A DNA stretch of 64,000 nt, from NCBI RefSeq assembly GCF_001661595.2, contig NZ_LYPF02000016.1, positions 1 to 64,000 of the forward strand, read 5' to 3'. The stretch is from Crocinitomix algicola. GTDB lineage: Bacteria; Bacteroidota; Bacteroidia; Flavobacteriales_D; Crocinitomicaceae. The notes under the pieces are model-generated. The model saw only the letters and a list, made by a program, of their open reading frames with translations. It was not told the origin of the DNA and ran no database searches. Shown in pieces: positions 25,815-34,054 of the stretch; positions within the stretch are counted from its first letter, which is position 1; the number at the start of each line of letters is the position of its first letter. The position numbers and the translations under genes were made by a program.

Positions 25815-26887
25815 TAGTTAAAACTTACTTCAAATAGTTTTGGCCACCATTTACCGGTCATATAAATTTTACCATTTAAAGGGTTATGCGCAATACCATT
25901 CATAACATCAACTCCGGGTTGAACAGCTGCGTCCGCCAATACCGAACAATCAATATAGTTGACTACTTTACCTGACGCAGTATCTACCTGTGCAATTCTA
26001 TTCTCTGTGTACAAATTAATATACAGAAACCCATCAATCAATTCAAGCTCATTCAAATTCCCCACATTTCTTTTATCATCATAAACAGAAATCTTTTTTT
26101 CAACAGCAAACGTTTTTGGATTCCTCCAATAAATATGATCACTTCCATTCGTCATGATTAGGTGTTTACCATCATTGGTCAATCCCCATCCTTCTCCGTC
26201 ATACATATGCGAACCAATCAAATTAAAGTTCATATCGTAGATATAACATTTTTCAGCACGATAGGTTAATTGATAAATAGTATCATTCAAGATCGAAATT
26301 CCTTCCCCAAAGTTGGCATCAGGAAGCTTATATTCCCTAATTTTTTTACCGGTAACCAAATCTACTTCAGCTAATATTGACTGACTATATTGCCCCGTTC
26401 CTTCAAAAAGTTTACCTTGCCAGAATTCCAACCCTTGAGTATAGGAGGATACATCATGATTATATGTTTCAACTATACTTGCCGATTTATATCCGGGTGT
26501 CATATCCGAAAAATAAATAACTTCCCGATTATCCGCCATTAATTCACCATCATTATTCGTATATTCTAATCGAATATTTACGCGACCAACCTTGTTATTT
26601 CCTGAGGTTTGCACTGTAATGGTTTGATTTTCGACTGGAAGATTATCCTTGTAAACGGTATCCGCAACAAAAACCGTCATTGTTTTAATCTCTTCAGGTT
26701 TATTGACTTTAATCTCTACAAGTAATGGTTGCCCAAGGTTTAATTTAGTTCCTTGAAAAGGCTTTGTCAGTTGAGCTGGTATACTTGGAGTATTTATTGG
26801 TTTTTCAGCCGGTCTTTCTTCATCTTTACAGCTCGATAAGGTTAACGAAACCATTAAAAAAGCATAAGCTATTATGCGAATATTCAT
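25814..26887 (-). CDS. Glutaminyl-peptide cyclotransferase lipoprotein
   Basis: A 357-residue lipoprotein. Signal MNIRIIAYAFLMVSLTLSSC with lipobox Cys20. Residues 20-125 form an Ig-like N-terminal segment. The remainder is a five-bladed propeller of the plant/bacterial glutamine cyclotransferase family: HDVSSYTQGLEFWQGKLFEGTGQYS near residues 144-168, EGWGLTNDGK, NELELIDGFLYINLY and NGIAHNPLNGKIYMTGK. These enzymes cyclise N-terminal Gln of peptides or proteins to pyroglutamate. A periplasmic form may act on exported proteins, since Gln is common right after Bacteroidetes signal peptides. The gene follows the LytTR gene by 3 nt. Confidence 0.9.
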   Translation of the reverse strand: MNIRIIAYAFLMVSLTLSSCKDEERPAEKPINTPSIPAQLTKPFQGTKLNLGQPLLVEIKVNKPEEIKTMTVFVADTVYKDNLPVENQTITVQTSGNNKVGRVNIRLEYTNNDGELMADNREVIYFSDMTPGYKSASIVETYNHDVSSYTQGLEFWQGKLFEGTGQYSQSILAEVDLVTGKKIREYKLPDANFGEGISILNDTIYQLTYRAEKCYIYDMNFNLIGSHMYDGEGWGLTNDGKHLIMTNGSDHIYWRNPKTFAVEKKISVYDDKRNVGNLNELELIDGFLYINLYTENRIAQVDTASGKVVNYIDCSVLADAAVQPGVDVMNGIAHNPLNGKIYMTGKWWPKLFEVSFN

Positions 26888-26890
26888 ACG

Positions 26891-27616
26891 TTAAAAGTTT
26901 TGAATCATTTCCATTAACACCTGTTTTTTTCGGGTGGACACAGGCACCTTAGTTCCATCTTTCATAAAAATATAGCCATCGGATTTAGTAAATTCTTTGA
27001 TAAACCTTGCATTAATTAAGTGAGATTGATGCACACGAATGAAATAATGATCACTCAACAATTTATCAAATTCTTTAAGTGTTTTGGTGACTAAGAGTTT
27101 ACTGCCATCCGTAAAATAAAACTGCGTATAATTAACATTTGATTCACATCTGAGAATTTCTACAACTTCGACAATATGAATTTTATCTAATGTATTCAGC
27201 GCTATTCTTTTAGGTTGATTGAAATTTTCTCTTAATAGCCCTATGCGGTCAGTTGGTTGATCTTGCTGTTCAACTTTACTAACAGCATCCATCAACTCGT
27301 CTGGATCAATTGGTTTTAAAAGATAATCGACCGCACTAAATTTAAACGCTTTGACAGCGTATTCGTCACTAGCTGTTGTAAATATGAGTTTAAAATTAGG
27401 ATCTGGTAAAATTTCAAGTAAATCAAATCCTGTTCCGTCTTGCATTTGAATATCCAAAAATACCAAATCAGGTTTTAGTTCATTGATGATTTTTGCACCT
27501 GACACTACTCCTTCGGCTTCTCCAACTACTTGGATGTTTACGCAATAGTTTTCCAAATCAGCTTGAAGTACTTTTCTAGCTTCGGGAATATCATCAATAA
27601 TAACCGCTCTAATCAT
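26891..27616 (-). CDS. LytTR response regulator
   Basis: A 241-residue two-component regulator. Receiver domain: VIIDD acidic cluster (residues 5-9), phosphoacceptor Asp55 (VFLDIQM), the TTASDEYAVKAF switch region and LLKPIDP (conserved Lys). C-terminal LytTR DNA-binding domain from about 140 (RIALNTLDKIHIVEVVEILRCESN). The partner of such regulators is usually a 7TM/5TM-LYT or LytS-type histidine kinase; none is encoded nearby. It overlaps ytxJ by 4 nt. Confidence 0.93.
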   Translation of the reverse strand: MIRAVIIDDIPEARKVLQADLENYCVNIQVVGEAEGVVSGAKIINELKPDLVFLDIQMQDGTGFDLLEILPDPNFKLIFTTASDEYAVKAFKFSAVDYLLKPIDPDELMDAVSKVEQQDQPTDRIGLLRENFNQPKRIALNTLDKIHIVEVVEILRCESNVNYTQFYFTDGSKLLVTKTLKEFDKLLSDHYFIRVHQSHLINARFIKEFTKSDGYIFMKDGTKVPVSTRKKQVLMEMIQNF

Positions 27617-27993
27617 AAATTTGCTTTTATTGTTTCTGCATCGATTTGATTGTGTGAACTAGAATAAACGGCTTTTCCTTCCTTTACTATTATTATTTGA
27701 GGAGATTGATGAACAACTGCTAAACGTTCAGCTATCGCATTAGAAATTGCCCGAAATTGAATTAAATCAAGATAAACAGGTACTGCTTCATCATCCTTTA
27801 TATTCCAATTAGACTCTAATCTATTCAATGCCATAGAACTAATAGAACATCGTGTACTGTGCTTAAAGAACACAACTGGTTTTTCAAATGAATCTTTGAC
27901 AATCAGATGATTTAACGTTTCTGGGTCTTTTAAACTCACCCAATTTATCTTGTTTTCTTTTGATTTTTGCTTACCAAATCCAAATAATCCCAT
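27613..27993 (-). CDS. ytxJ: Bacillithiol-system redox protein YtxJ
   Basis: A 126-residue thioredoxin-fold protein. The motif HSTRCSISSMAL (single Cys49, no CxxC) and SPQIIIVKEGKAVYSSSH near 96-113 are those of the YtxJ/DUF2847 family, a monothiol bacilliredoxin-like protein linked to bacillithiol metabolism. It suggests bacillithiol as the low-molecular-weight thiol of this organism. It lies between pheS (10 nt) and the LytTR gene (4-nt overlap). No signal peptide is present. Confidence 0.9.
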   Translation of the reverse strand: MGLFGFGKQKSKENKINWVSLKDPETLNHLIVKDSFEKPVVFFKHSTRCSISSMALNRLESNWNIKDDEAVPVYLDLIQFRAISNAIAERLAVVHQSPQIIIVKEGKAVYSSSHNQIDAETIKANL

Positions 27994-28003
27994 AACCTTA
28001 ATA

Positions 28004-29038
28004 TTAATAGGCCGATTTAAATTGATTTAAAAATCGGATATCATTTTCAGAATAAAGACGCAGGTCTCCTACGCGATACTTTAACTGCGTAATTCGTTCT
28101 ATCCCCATTCCAAAAGCGAAACCGGAATATATATTACTATCGATATTTGCCGCATCCAACACTGCTGGATCGACCATACCGCAACCTAAAATCTCTAACC
28201 AGCCTGTATATTTACAAACATTACAACCATCTCCATTACATAATGTGCAAGATACATCTACCTCTGCACTGGGCTCAGTAAAAGGAAAATAAGAAGGACG
28301 TAATCGAATACGAGTTTTATCTCCGAACATCTCTTTTGCAAAATATTGTAAGGTTTGTTTCAGGTCGGCGAAGGATACATTTTTATCAATATACAAACCT
28401 TCAACTTGATGAAAAAAGCAATGTGCTCTCGCAGAAATAGCTTCATTACGATACACTCTTCCCGGCGAAATTGTTCTTATTGGGGGTTTTGAGTTTTCCA
28501 TTACCCGCACTTGAACCGAAGATGTGTGTGTTCTTAGGGCCATTTCGTTTTCACCCTTTTCTATGAAAAAGGTATCCTGCATATCTCTTGCCGGATGCTC
28601 AGGAGGAAAATTCAATGCTGAAAAATTATGCCAATCATCCTCAATTTCTGGACCTTCAGAAACATTAAAACCAATTCGATTAAAAATTTCTATAATTTCA
28701 TTCCTTACAACCATTAAAGGGTGTCTAGAGCCAACTGCCATTTCTTCGGCAGGTCGACTTAAATCAATTATTTCTTTATTTGATCCATTATTCGCAGCTC
28801 CAACCTGAGACTTTACAGTTTCAAATTTTACCTCACCTTCTTGTTTTAGTGCGTTAATTTTTTGACCAAACTCTTTTTTCAATTCATTAGGAACGGTCTT
28901 CAATTCTTGATATAGACCTTTAATACAATTTTTTGACCCTAAAAATTTAATACGAAATGCTTCTAATTCCTCAGGAGTAGTCACCTGAAAATTATTCATT
29001 TCACTGCTTATTTCTTCAATTTTCTTTTCTAAACCCAT
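28004..29038 (-). CDS. pheS: Phenylalanyl-tRNA synthetase alpha subunit
   Basis: A 344-residue class II synthetase subunit that charges tRNA-Phe with PheT. An N-terminal coiled coil (residues 1-90) is followed by the catalytic core: motif 2 region (TISPGRVYRNEAISARAHCFFHQVEGLYID, residues ~193-222), a CTLCNGDGCNVCKYTGW insertion with four cysteines near 265-281, and motif 3 (GFAFGMGIERI near 307). Length matches the family. It heads an eight-gene minus-strand run with gaps of 18 nt or less. Confidence 0.97.
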   Translation of the reverse strand: MGLEKKIEEISSEMNNFQVTTPEELEAFRIKFLGSKNCIKGLYQELKTVPNELKKEFGQKINALKQEGEVKFETVKSQVGAANNGSNKEIIDLSRPAEEMAVGSRHPLMVVRNEIIEIFNRIGFNVSEGPEIEDDWHNFSALNFPPEHPARDMQDTFFIEKGENEMALRTHTSSVQVRVMENSKPPIRTISPGRVYRNEAISARAHCFFHQVEGLYIDKNVSFADLKQTLQYFAKEMFGDKTRIRLRPSYFPFTEPSAEVDVSCTLCNGDGCNVCKYTGWLEILGCGMVDPAVLDAANIDSNIYSGFAFGMGIERITQLKYRVGDLRLYSENDIRFLNQFKSAY

Positions 29039-29264
29039 GGAGGCTTGTAACTTTATTAACGTAATGATTGTTTTACCTATTGCATCTGCAAGGCTATGCG
29101 AAATTACTAAAATTGGACTAGTTATTCGTGAAATATTATTTATGAATTAAATACCACGAAAATAATTTTCAATTTAGGCAACTTTTTAGCGCTTAAAGTA
29201 GTACTATAAATGCTTATTGTTTTGTGATTTTAACATAAATACGAATCTTTAAACAAAATAATCG

Positions 29265-29272
29265 TATTTTTG
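29265..29272 (+). promoter_or_regulatory. -7 promoter box of lipoprotein gene
   Basis: TATTTTTG matches TAnnTTTG. It lies 33 nt before the chosen ATG at 29306, inside the divergent gap after pheS. No -33 TTG at proper spacing is visible. Confidence 0.5.
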
Positions 29273-29305
29273 TCTAGGACCATGAGACTTGGAACGAATA
29301 TAAAA

Positions 29306-29692
29306 ATGAAAAAAATGAATAGATTAATTGCAAAAGCTGGGTTATTTTTATTAGCAGGAGTGCTTGTAACATTAACATCTTGTAGAAAAGAGGCCGACAC
29401 AATTGCTAAGGTGGAAGTTGTGGATACTGCAAATGTTCAATTCCCAAATGCTATGGTTCGATTGTATGCTACATCAACTATTGAAGAGCATGGCTCAATT
29501 ATAATTGACGATACACTCTTTACTGATGCAACAGGCTACGCAACATTCAACTATTCTGAAAACTATAATTTAGGGCAGGCAGGTGTTTTTGTCTTAGACA
29601 TCGAAGTTCGCAGTGGTGATACTTTAACGGGTACTGGAGTGATAAAAGTTGAACAAGAAACTACCTCAGAAGAAACGGTAATTATTCAATAG
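29306..29692 (+). CDS. Small lipoprotein with Ig/carboxypeptidase-regulatory-like domain
   Basis: A 128-residue lipoprotein. I chose the ATG at 29306 because it begins a standard signal MKKMNRLIAKAGLFLLAG...LTSC with lipobox Cys near residue 26. Earlier in-frame starts (ATG 29282, TTG 29270) add a hydrophilic extension, and the TTG lies inside the promoter box. The mature ~100 residues (AKVEVVDTANVQFPNAMVRLYATS ... TDATGYATFNYS ... VFVLDIEV) resemble the carboxypeptidase-regulatory or Ig-like fold that decorates Bacteroidetes surface proteins. The specific function is unknown. A strong terminator follows. Confidence 0.78.
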   Translation: MKKMNRLIAKAGLFLLAGVLVTLTSCRKEADTIAKVEVVDTANVQFPNAMVRLYATSTIEEHGSIIIDDTLFTDATGYATFNYSENYNLGQAGVFVLDIEVRSGDTLTGTGVIKVEQETTSEETVIIQ

Positions 29693-29714
29693 AATCAAAA
29701 TATTTTAATAAAGA

Positions 29715-29744
29715 AACCTTTGACACAAAGTCAAGGGTTTTTTT
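29715..29744 (+). terminator. Rho-independent terminator
   Basis: AACCTTTGAC (29715-29724), loop ACAAA, GTCAAGGGTT (29730-29739) followed by T residues to 29744. The stem is 10 bp with one T-G pair. Confidence 0.85.
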
Positions 29745-29778
29745 ATGCTTGAAACAATCTTTTAGGCAATAATAAGGC

Positions 29779-29786
29779 TATTTTTG
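29779..29786 (+). promoter_or_regulatory. -7 promoter box 4 nt before start codon (leaderless)
   Basis: TATTTTTG matches TAnnTTTG and ends exactly 4 nt before the ATG at 29791. It lies downstream of a terminator, so this gene needs its own promoter. Confidence 0.6.
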
Positions 29787-29790
29787 TAAC

Positions 29791-30390
29791 ATGCTAGAAA
29801 ACGCCTTATCGACGATTGATGATCAAATCATTTTTGAAACCATTCAAACTGGAGACAATTTCGCTTTTGATTTAGTTGTTGTTAAGTTACCACAACTTAA
29901 AAAGCAACTGGTCATGACTGTGGGATTGTCTGAAAATGAACAAGAAATTTCAAGTGAAAAATTCAAGGAATACAAACGGATTGAAATCTTTTTTTGTTTA
30001 CCAGACTATTGGAAAATAGATGAAGTAAATTGGCCAGTCACTTGGATCAGCAAAATTGCTGAAATTCCTCAAAAAAACAAAACTTGGTTTGGTCCAGGCG
30101 ATACCATCCCAGCGGGCAATCCTCCAGTAGAGTTTATGGATAAGCTACCTGCTAATCATTTTATGCTTTGTAATCCTATTATCACCAAATCAGTTTTTGA
30201 GCATGAAAAACTCAAAAAACTCGGTATAAAATTTATGGGAATAATACCCATCACTCAAAATGAGGTCGATTTTAAACTACGAAATTCAGCTACAATTTTA
30301 ACCCATCGATTAACGAAGAAAGGGTATGATGAAACTGTAGACCCCTTCAGGTCGCCCGTTTGCCGCAAGCGAATACTAGGGCTCTTTTAG
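29791..30390 (+). CDS. Suppressor-of-fused (SUFU) domain protein
   Basis: A 199-residue cytosolic protein matching the bacterial SUFU-like domain: LKKQLVMTVGLSENEQ near residues 38-53, KEYKRIEIFFCLPDYWKI near 63-80, WFGPGDTIPAGNPP near 102-115 and FMGIIPITQNEVDFKLRNS near 150-168. Bacterial SUFU proteins often serve as immunity proteins against polymorphic toxins, but no toxin gene is adjacent here. A housekeeping or orphan immunity role cannot be separated. It is a single gene with its own leaderless-type promoter. Confidence 0.85.
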   Translation: MLENALSTIDDQIIFETIQTGDNFAFDLVVVKLPQLKKQLVMTVGLSENEQEISSEKFKEYKRIEIFFCLPDYWKIDEVNWPVTWISKIAEIPQKNKTWFGPGDTIPAGNPPVEFMDKLPANHFMLCNPIITKSVFEHEKLKKLGIKFMGIIPITQNEVDFKLRNSATILTHRLTKKGYDETVDPFRSPVCRKRILGLF

Positions 30391-30437
30391 CATTTAATCA
30401 TTTCAAGCTAGTGGAGTGATTTTTTAATATTTATTTA

Positions 30438-30445
30438 TAGCTTTA
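30438..30445 (+). promoter_or_regulatory. -7-like box 4 nt before start codon (leaderless)
   Basis: TAGCTTTA matches TAnnTTTG except for the last base and ends exactly 4 nt before the ATG at 30450. Confidence 0.45.
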
Positions 30446-30449
30446 TATC

Positions 30450-30773
30450 ATGCAACGATTGACGCAAGCGGAAGAACAAGTGATGTTAAGGTTATGGGGG
30501 TTAAAGGAGGCCACCGTAAAAGATATTATCCAGTTCTACCCCGTGCCAAAACCCGCGTATAATACTACTTCTACTATCGTTCGTATTTTAGAAAAGAAAA
30601 AATTTATTGGCCATAAAAAAAAGGGAAGAGGCTATATCTATTTCGCTAAAATTAGCAAAGAAGCGTACCGTAATTATTTGGCAGATTGGTTACTTGACAA
30701 TTATTTTGATTGCTCAAATCAGGACGTCATTAACTATTTTAATCAGAATAAAAGTTTAGATGAGCTCTTATAG
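30450..30773 (+). CDS. BlaI/MecI/CopY-family transcriptional regulator, orphan
   Basis: A 107-residue winged-helix regulator. LTQAEEQVMLRLWGLKEATVKDII at the N-terminus and YNTTSTIVRILEKKKFIGHKKKGRGYIY near 36-63 match the BlaI DNA-recognition region. The C-terminal dimerisation and protease-cleavage part is short (family usually about 120-125). The usual partner, an M56/BlaR1 membrane protease, is absent: the next gene is convergent gldH, 10 nt away. The signal it responds to is therefore unclear. Confidence 0.85.
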   Translation: MQRLTQAEEQVMLRLWGLKEATVKDIIQFYPVPKPAYNTTSTIVRILEKKKFIGHKKKGRGYIYFAKISKEAYRNYLADWLLDNYFDCSNQDVINYFNQNKSLDELL

Positions 30774-30783
30774 AAAACTTTGA

Positions 30784-31269
30784 TTATTCTTTTATCTCAA
30801 CACGCATACCAATATCCACAACTTCATTTAGATCGTCCTCACGCATAGCATGTTGTAAACTAAACTTGTATGTGCCTTGCGTAGAAAATCGACCGCCAGA
30901 AGCAATTAAACCCTGAAATTCAATAATAGTCCCTGAGCTTTCACCATTCCACTTACCATCAGGTTGAGCCAGTATAAATTCTAGTGTGTCTTTATTCTCA
31001 ATTCCATTAGGGTAAACACTTTCCATAAAAACAATGATATTGCTGTACGGATAATCTACAGTTGTTCTTAGGTTAATATATACATTAAGGGGCGATAAAG
31101 TATCTGCAACGTCAAACTCAAAGATTTTTATATCATCTTTATTCCAAGAATTATCCGAGATTGCTAGATTCTCTTCATAAATTCGATTGCTGTCACACGA
31201 TTGAAATATTAATAGAATCGCCATTAACCCTATTACGCCTAAATTGAATTTAACCTTCTTTTTTATCAT
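30784..31269 (-). CDS. gldH: Gliding motility lipoprotein GldH
   Basis: A 161-residue lipoprotein. Signal MIKKKVKFNLGVIGLMAILLIFQSC with lipobox Cys25. The mature domain (DSNRIYEENLAISDNSWNKDDIKIFEFDV ... PYSNIIVFMESVYPNG ... GTYKFSLQHAMREDDLNEVVDIGMRVE) is characteristic of GldH, needed for gliding in flavobacteria. I start at the ATG at 31269, giving a 20-nt overlap with ricT; the frame is open much further upstream but reads through the low-complexity end of ricT in another frame. The ricT-gldH order suggests coupling. Confidence 0.9.
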   Translation of the reverse strand: MIKKKVKFNLGVIGLMAILLIFQSCDSNRIYEENLAISDNSWNKDDIKIFEFDVADTLSPLNVYINLRTTVDYPYSNIIVFMESVYPNGIENKDTLEFILAQPDGKWNGESSGTIIEFQGLIASGGRFSTQGTYKFSLQHAMREDDLNEVVDIGMRVEIKE

Positions 31270-32776
31270 TTTTCGCCTGCTGATTGCCCTTGCCTTTTCC
31301 TTGACTGGATGGTTTATTACCGGGTTTATTGGTATTTCTATTCCTATTATTCGAATTCGTTCGTTTTTTTCCTCCTCCCGTTGCTGCCTTATTTGGTCCC
31401 TTGCTTTGTTGACCTTGTTTCGCGTTTGGATTTGTCTTTTTCTTAGATCTATTTCCGTTATTTTGTTTTTGACCTGAAACTTGCTGCTGATTTTTATTAT
31501 TAGTCTTAGGTTTACGTCGTTTTTTATTTGGATCGTTTCGTTGCCCTTCCTTTTGTTGCTGTGGTTTGGCTTTTTGTTTTTGCTGAGGAGAAGCATTGTT
31601 TCGTGTATTTTGCTTTCCTTTATTTTGCGCTTGCTGTTCTCCTCCTTTTTTCTTACGTTTTTTCTTCTTACGTTTAAAAACGTGCTCAAATCGATTTAAA
31701 CTATCTTGCCCAACCACATCAGTATAGTCCGGAATTTCAGCTTCGACTTCAATCATAAAATCCTTCAAATCTGCAGGGAAATCGCCTGCCTTATTCATTC
31801 GAATGATTTCTCTCACACGGTCTGGAGTAAGTGGAATAAAATTGGTTGATCCTGGGTTTGCTTTATCCTCTTGGATATACCACATTTCCTCTTTAAAAAC
31901 ATCCGTTTTAACATGAAAAGCTATTCCCTTTTGCGTTTTTAATTTTACATCAGAACGTGGGAATTTTTTTAAAGCATCTAGATAGGCATCCAATTCGTAG
32001 TTAAGGCAACACTTCAATTTCCCACATTGTCCTGCCAATTTTTGCGGGTTTAAAGACAATTGTTGGTAACGAGCTGAGGCCGTTGAAACCGAACGAAAAT
32101 CAGTTAACCAGGTTGAGCAGCACAATTCGCGACCGCAAGAACCAATCCCTCCTAGTCTCGCCGCCTCCTGTCGCACACCAATTTGCTTCATTTCAATTTT
32201 CACCTTAAAGGCATCAGCTAGATGGCGAATAAGTTGTCTAAAATCTACGCGATCTTCTGCTGTGTAATAAAAAATTGCTTTAGATCCATCTCCTTGATAC
32301 TCTACATCAGAGATCTTCATTTCTAAACCTAACTCAGAAGCAAAACTTCGCGAAGCAAACATTGTATCGGCTTCCTTTTCCCGGAATTTCTTCCATTTTT
32401 CGATATCATCCTTCGATCCTTTTCTAAGGATTGACCGCGCTTCATGCGCCTTAAAATTTTGTGTTTTTTTCCTTACTTGAATTCTGGCGAGTTCACCAAC
32501 AGCTGAAACAACACCAATGTCGTAACCAGGACTTGCCTCTACAACAACAGCATCTCCAACTTGCAAATTAAACCCTTTTATATTTCTGTAAAACCCTTTT
32601 CTACTGTTTTTAAATCTTAATTCAACAACATCGTAGGTACTTTGCCCACCGGGTAAATCTATATCTGCCAACCAATCAAATACGGATAATTTGCCACAGC
32701 TGCCACTTCCGCAATTCCCATTGCTTTTACAGCCGTTAGGTACACCTCCTCCATTCGAACAATTACTGCATCCCAT
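31250..32776 (-). CDS. ricT: RicT/PSP1-domain protein with Cys-rich N-terminus and low-complexity tail
   Basis: A 508-residue protein. The N-terminus is Cys-rich (Cys 3, 6, 16, 22, 27). The PSP1/RicT core covers about residues 45-330 and contains the conserved cysteines CGRELCC and CGKLKCCLNYE, which bind a Fe-S cluster in RicT complexes (RNA maturation regulators in Bacillus). From about residue 383 the last ~120 residues are Lys/Asn/Gln/Gly-rich and basic, probably disordered and possibly RNA-binding. That tail makes the protein much longer than the Bacillus protein (about 275). It sits between holB and gldH, an arrangement with holB that recurs in many bacteria. Confidence 0.9.
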   Translation of the reverse strand: MGCSNCSNGGGVPNGCKSNGNCGSGSCGKLSVFDWLADIDLPGGQSTYDVVELRFKNSRKGFYRNIKGFNLQVGDAVVVEASPGYDIGVVSAVGELARIQVRKKTQNFKAHEARSILRKGSKDDIEKWKKFREKEADTMFASRSFASELGLEMKISDVEYQGDGSKAIFYYTAEDRVDFRQLIRHLADAFKVKIEMKQIGVRQEAARLGGIGSCGRELCCSTWLTDFRSVSTASARYQQLSLNPQKLAGQCGKLKCCLNYELDAYLDALKKFPRSDVKLKTQKGIAFHVKTDVFKEEMWYIQEDKANPGSTNFIPLTPDRVREIIRMNKAGDFPADLKDFMIEVEAEIPDYTDVVGQDSLNRFEHVFKRKKKKRKKKGGEQQAQNKGKQNTRNNASPQQKQKAKPQQQKEGQRNDPNKKRRKPKTNNKNQQQVSGQKQNNGNRSKKKTNPNAKQGQQSKGPNKAATGGGKKRTNSNNRNRNTNKPGNKPSSQGKGKGNQQAKNDKKEG

Positions 32777-32923
32777 TTTTCCGTAGTAGTTAATTTATCA
32801 ACATGTAAAGATAAGGCTTTCACTTGAATTAACAGCAGGATAATAACGACTTGATGTCAACAGTTCATTTTTAATGATTGAGAATTATTCTAATTACAAT
32901 TGCTTATCCATTACAAATCAACA

Positions 32924-34054
32924 TTAAACTCCTTTTTTAATAAGTTTAGTCAACTTGATACTCAAATCTGCAAAAAGTATTTTTGCACTCGCGTTTCGCT
33001 CAAGATGATAATGTGCTAAATTAAACTCTTCCATTAGCTCTGTTATATTGTGATTATTGATAAACCGCGCAAACTTCTTTAAGAATTCTAATTCATTATC
33101 ACGTAAATTAGCTAGCTCACCTTTCATATAATTCTGAATCATCGATTCACGAAAAATATGCAATCCATATTTCACAAAGTTCTTTTGCGTTTCTTTGTCA
33201 CAAGAAGCTATTTCATCACTTACAGCCATTAAATCCATTGGATTAGCAGTATAAGCCGCTCTCATTAATTTAACAAATAAATCAAAATAAATATTTTGCG
33301 ATTCAGCTCCTTGAACTAAATCAATTGCCTCGGTTAAATTACCTTGACTTAGGTTAGCTGCTGATTGTGCAACCTCATCACTTACTTTAAACTTTTTCTT
33401 AATATAATCCGAAATTTCTTCGGTTTGGAGGCTTGGAATACGTTTTATTTGTGTTCTAGAAATAATTGTTGGCAGAATTGTTTCAACGCTATCGCTCACT
33501 AAAATAAAGACAGTTTTCTCAGGTGGTTCTTCTAATAGTTTCAATAATTTATTGGCCGCTGAAGGATTCATTTTTTCAGGCAACCAAATGATCATAATTT
33601 TGTACTTACCGCTGAAAGATTTTAAGGCTAATCTTTTTAAAATTTGTTGACTCTCTTCAACGGCAATAACCGGATTTTTGCCAAGTTCATCTAATTCTAT
33701 CAACCAATTACGAAGCGCAAAATTTGGTTCTTTTAAGAAAAAAGCGTTCCATTCTTTAATACAATCTTTGGATGATGCAATGTGCTTTTTTTTTGACTTG
33801 ACAATTGGATAAACAAAATGTAAATCAGGATGTGTTAATGCTTCAACCTTTTTGCAATTTGGGCAATCACCACAGGCATCATTTCTCCCAGGATTATCAC
33901 ATAATAAATATTGGGCAAAAGCAGTCGCCAATGGCAACTTAGCGGTACCTTCTGGACCTAGAAACATTTGAGCATGACTCACTCTATCCGCCTTAACCTC
34001 CTTAATTAAAGCAGCCTTAATTTCTTTATTTCCGACAACCTCCTTGAATAACAT
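32924..34054 (-). CDS. holB: DNA polymerase III delta' subunit
   Basis: A 376-residue clamp-loader AAA+ protein. The P-loop position reads GPEGTAKL (residues 33-40), degenerate as is usual for the non-hydrolysing delta' subunit. The zinc module is Cys52-x8-Cys61-x2-Cys64-x2-Cys67. NKLLKLLEEPPEKTVFIL near 165-182 is the sensor region, and ISRTQIKRIPSL follows. It assists loading of the beta clamp. ricT lies 147 nt downstream on the same strand. Confidence 0.93.
   Translation of the reverse strand: MLFKEVVGNKEIKAALIKEVKADRVSHAQMFLGPEGTAKLPLATAFAQYLLCDNPGRNDACGDCPNCKKVEALTHPDLHFVYPIVKSKKKHIASSKDCIKEWNAFFLKEPNFALRNWLIELDELGKNPVIAVEESQQILKRLALKSFSGKYKIMIIWLPEKMNPSAANKLLKLLEEPPEKTVFILVSDSVETILPTIISRTQIKRIPSLQTEEISDYIKKKFKVSDEVAQSAANLSQGNLTEAIDLVQGAESQNIYFDLFVKLMRAAYTANPMDLMAVSDEIASCDKETQKNFVKYGLHIFRESMIQNYMKGELANLRDNELEFLKKFARFINNHNITELMEEFNLAHYHLERNASAKILFADLSIKLTKLIKKGV

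Noticed and set aside
29791-30773. Anti-phage or toxin-immunity island
   Set aside because: Neither a toxin nor a defence nuclease or protease is adjacent; both genes look like isolated single genes.
30784-31689. A 301-residue reading frame ending as GldH
   Set aside because: Its first 140 residues translate the low-complexity end of ricT in another frame; the lipoprotein signal at 31269 marks the true start.
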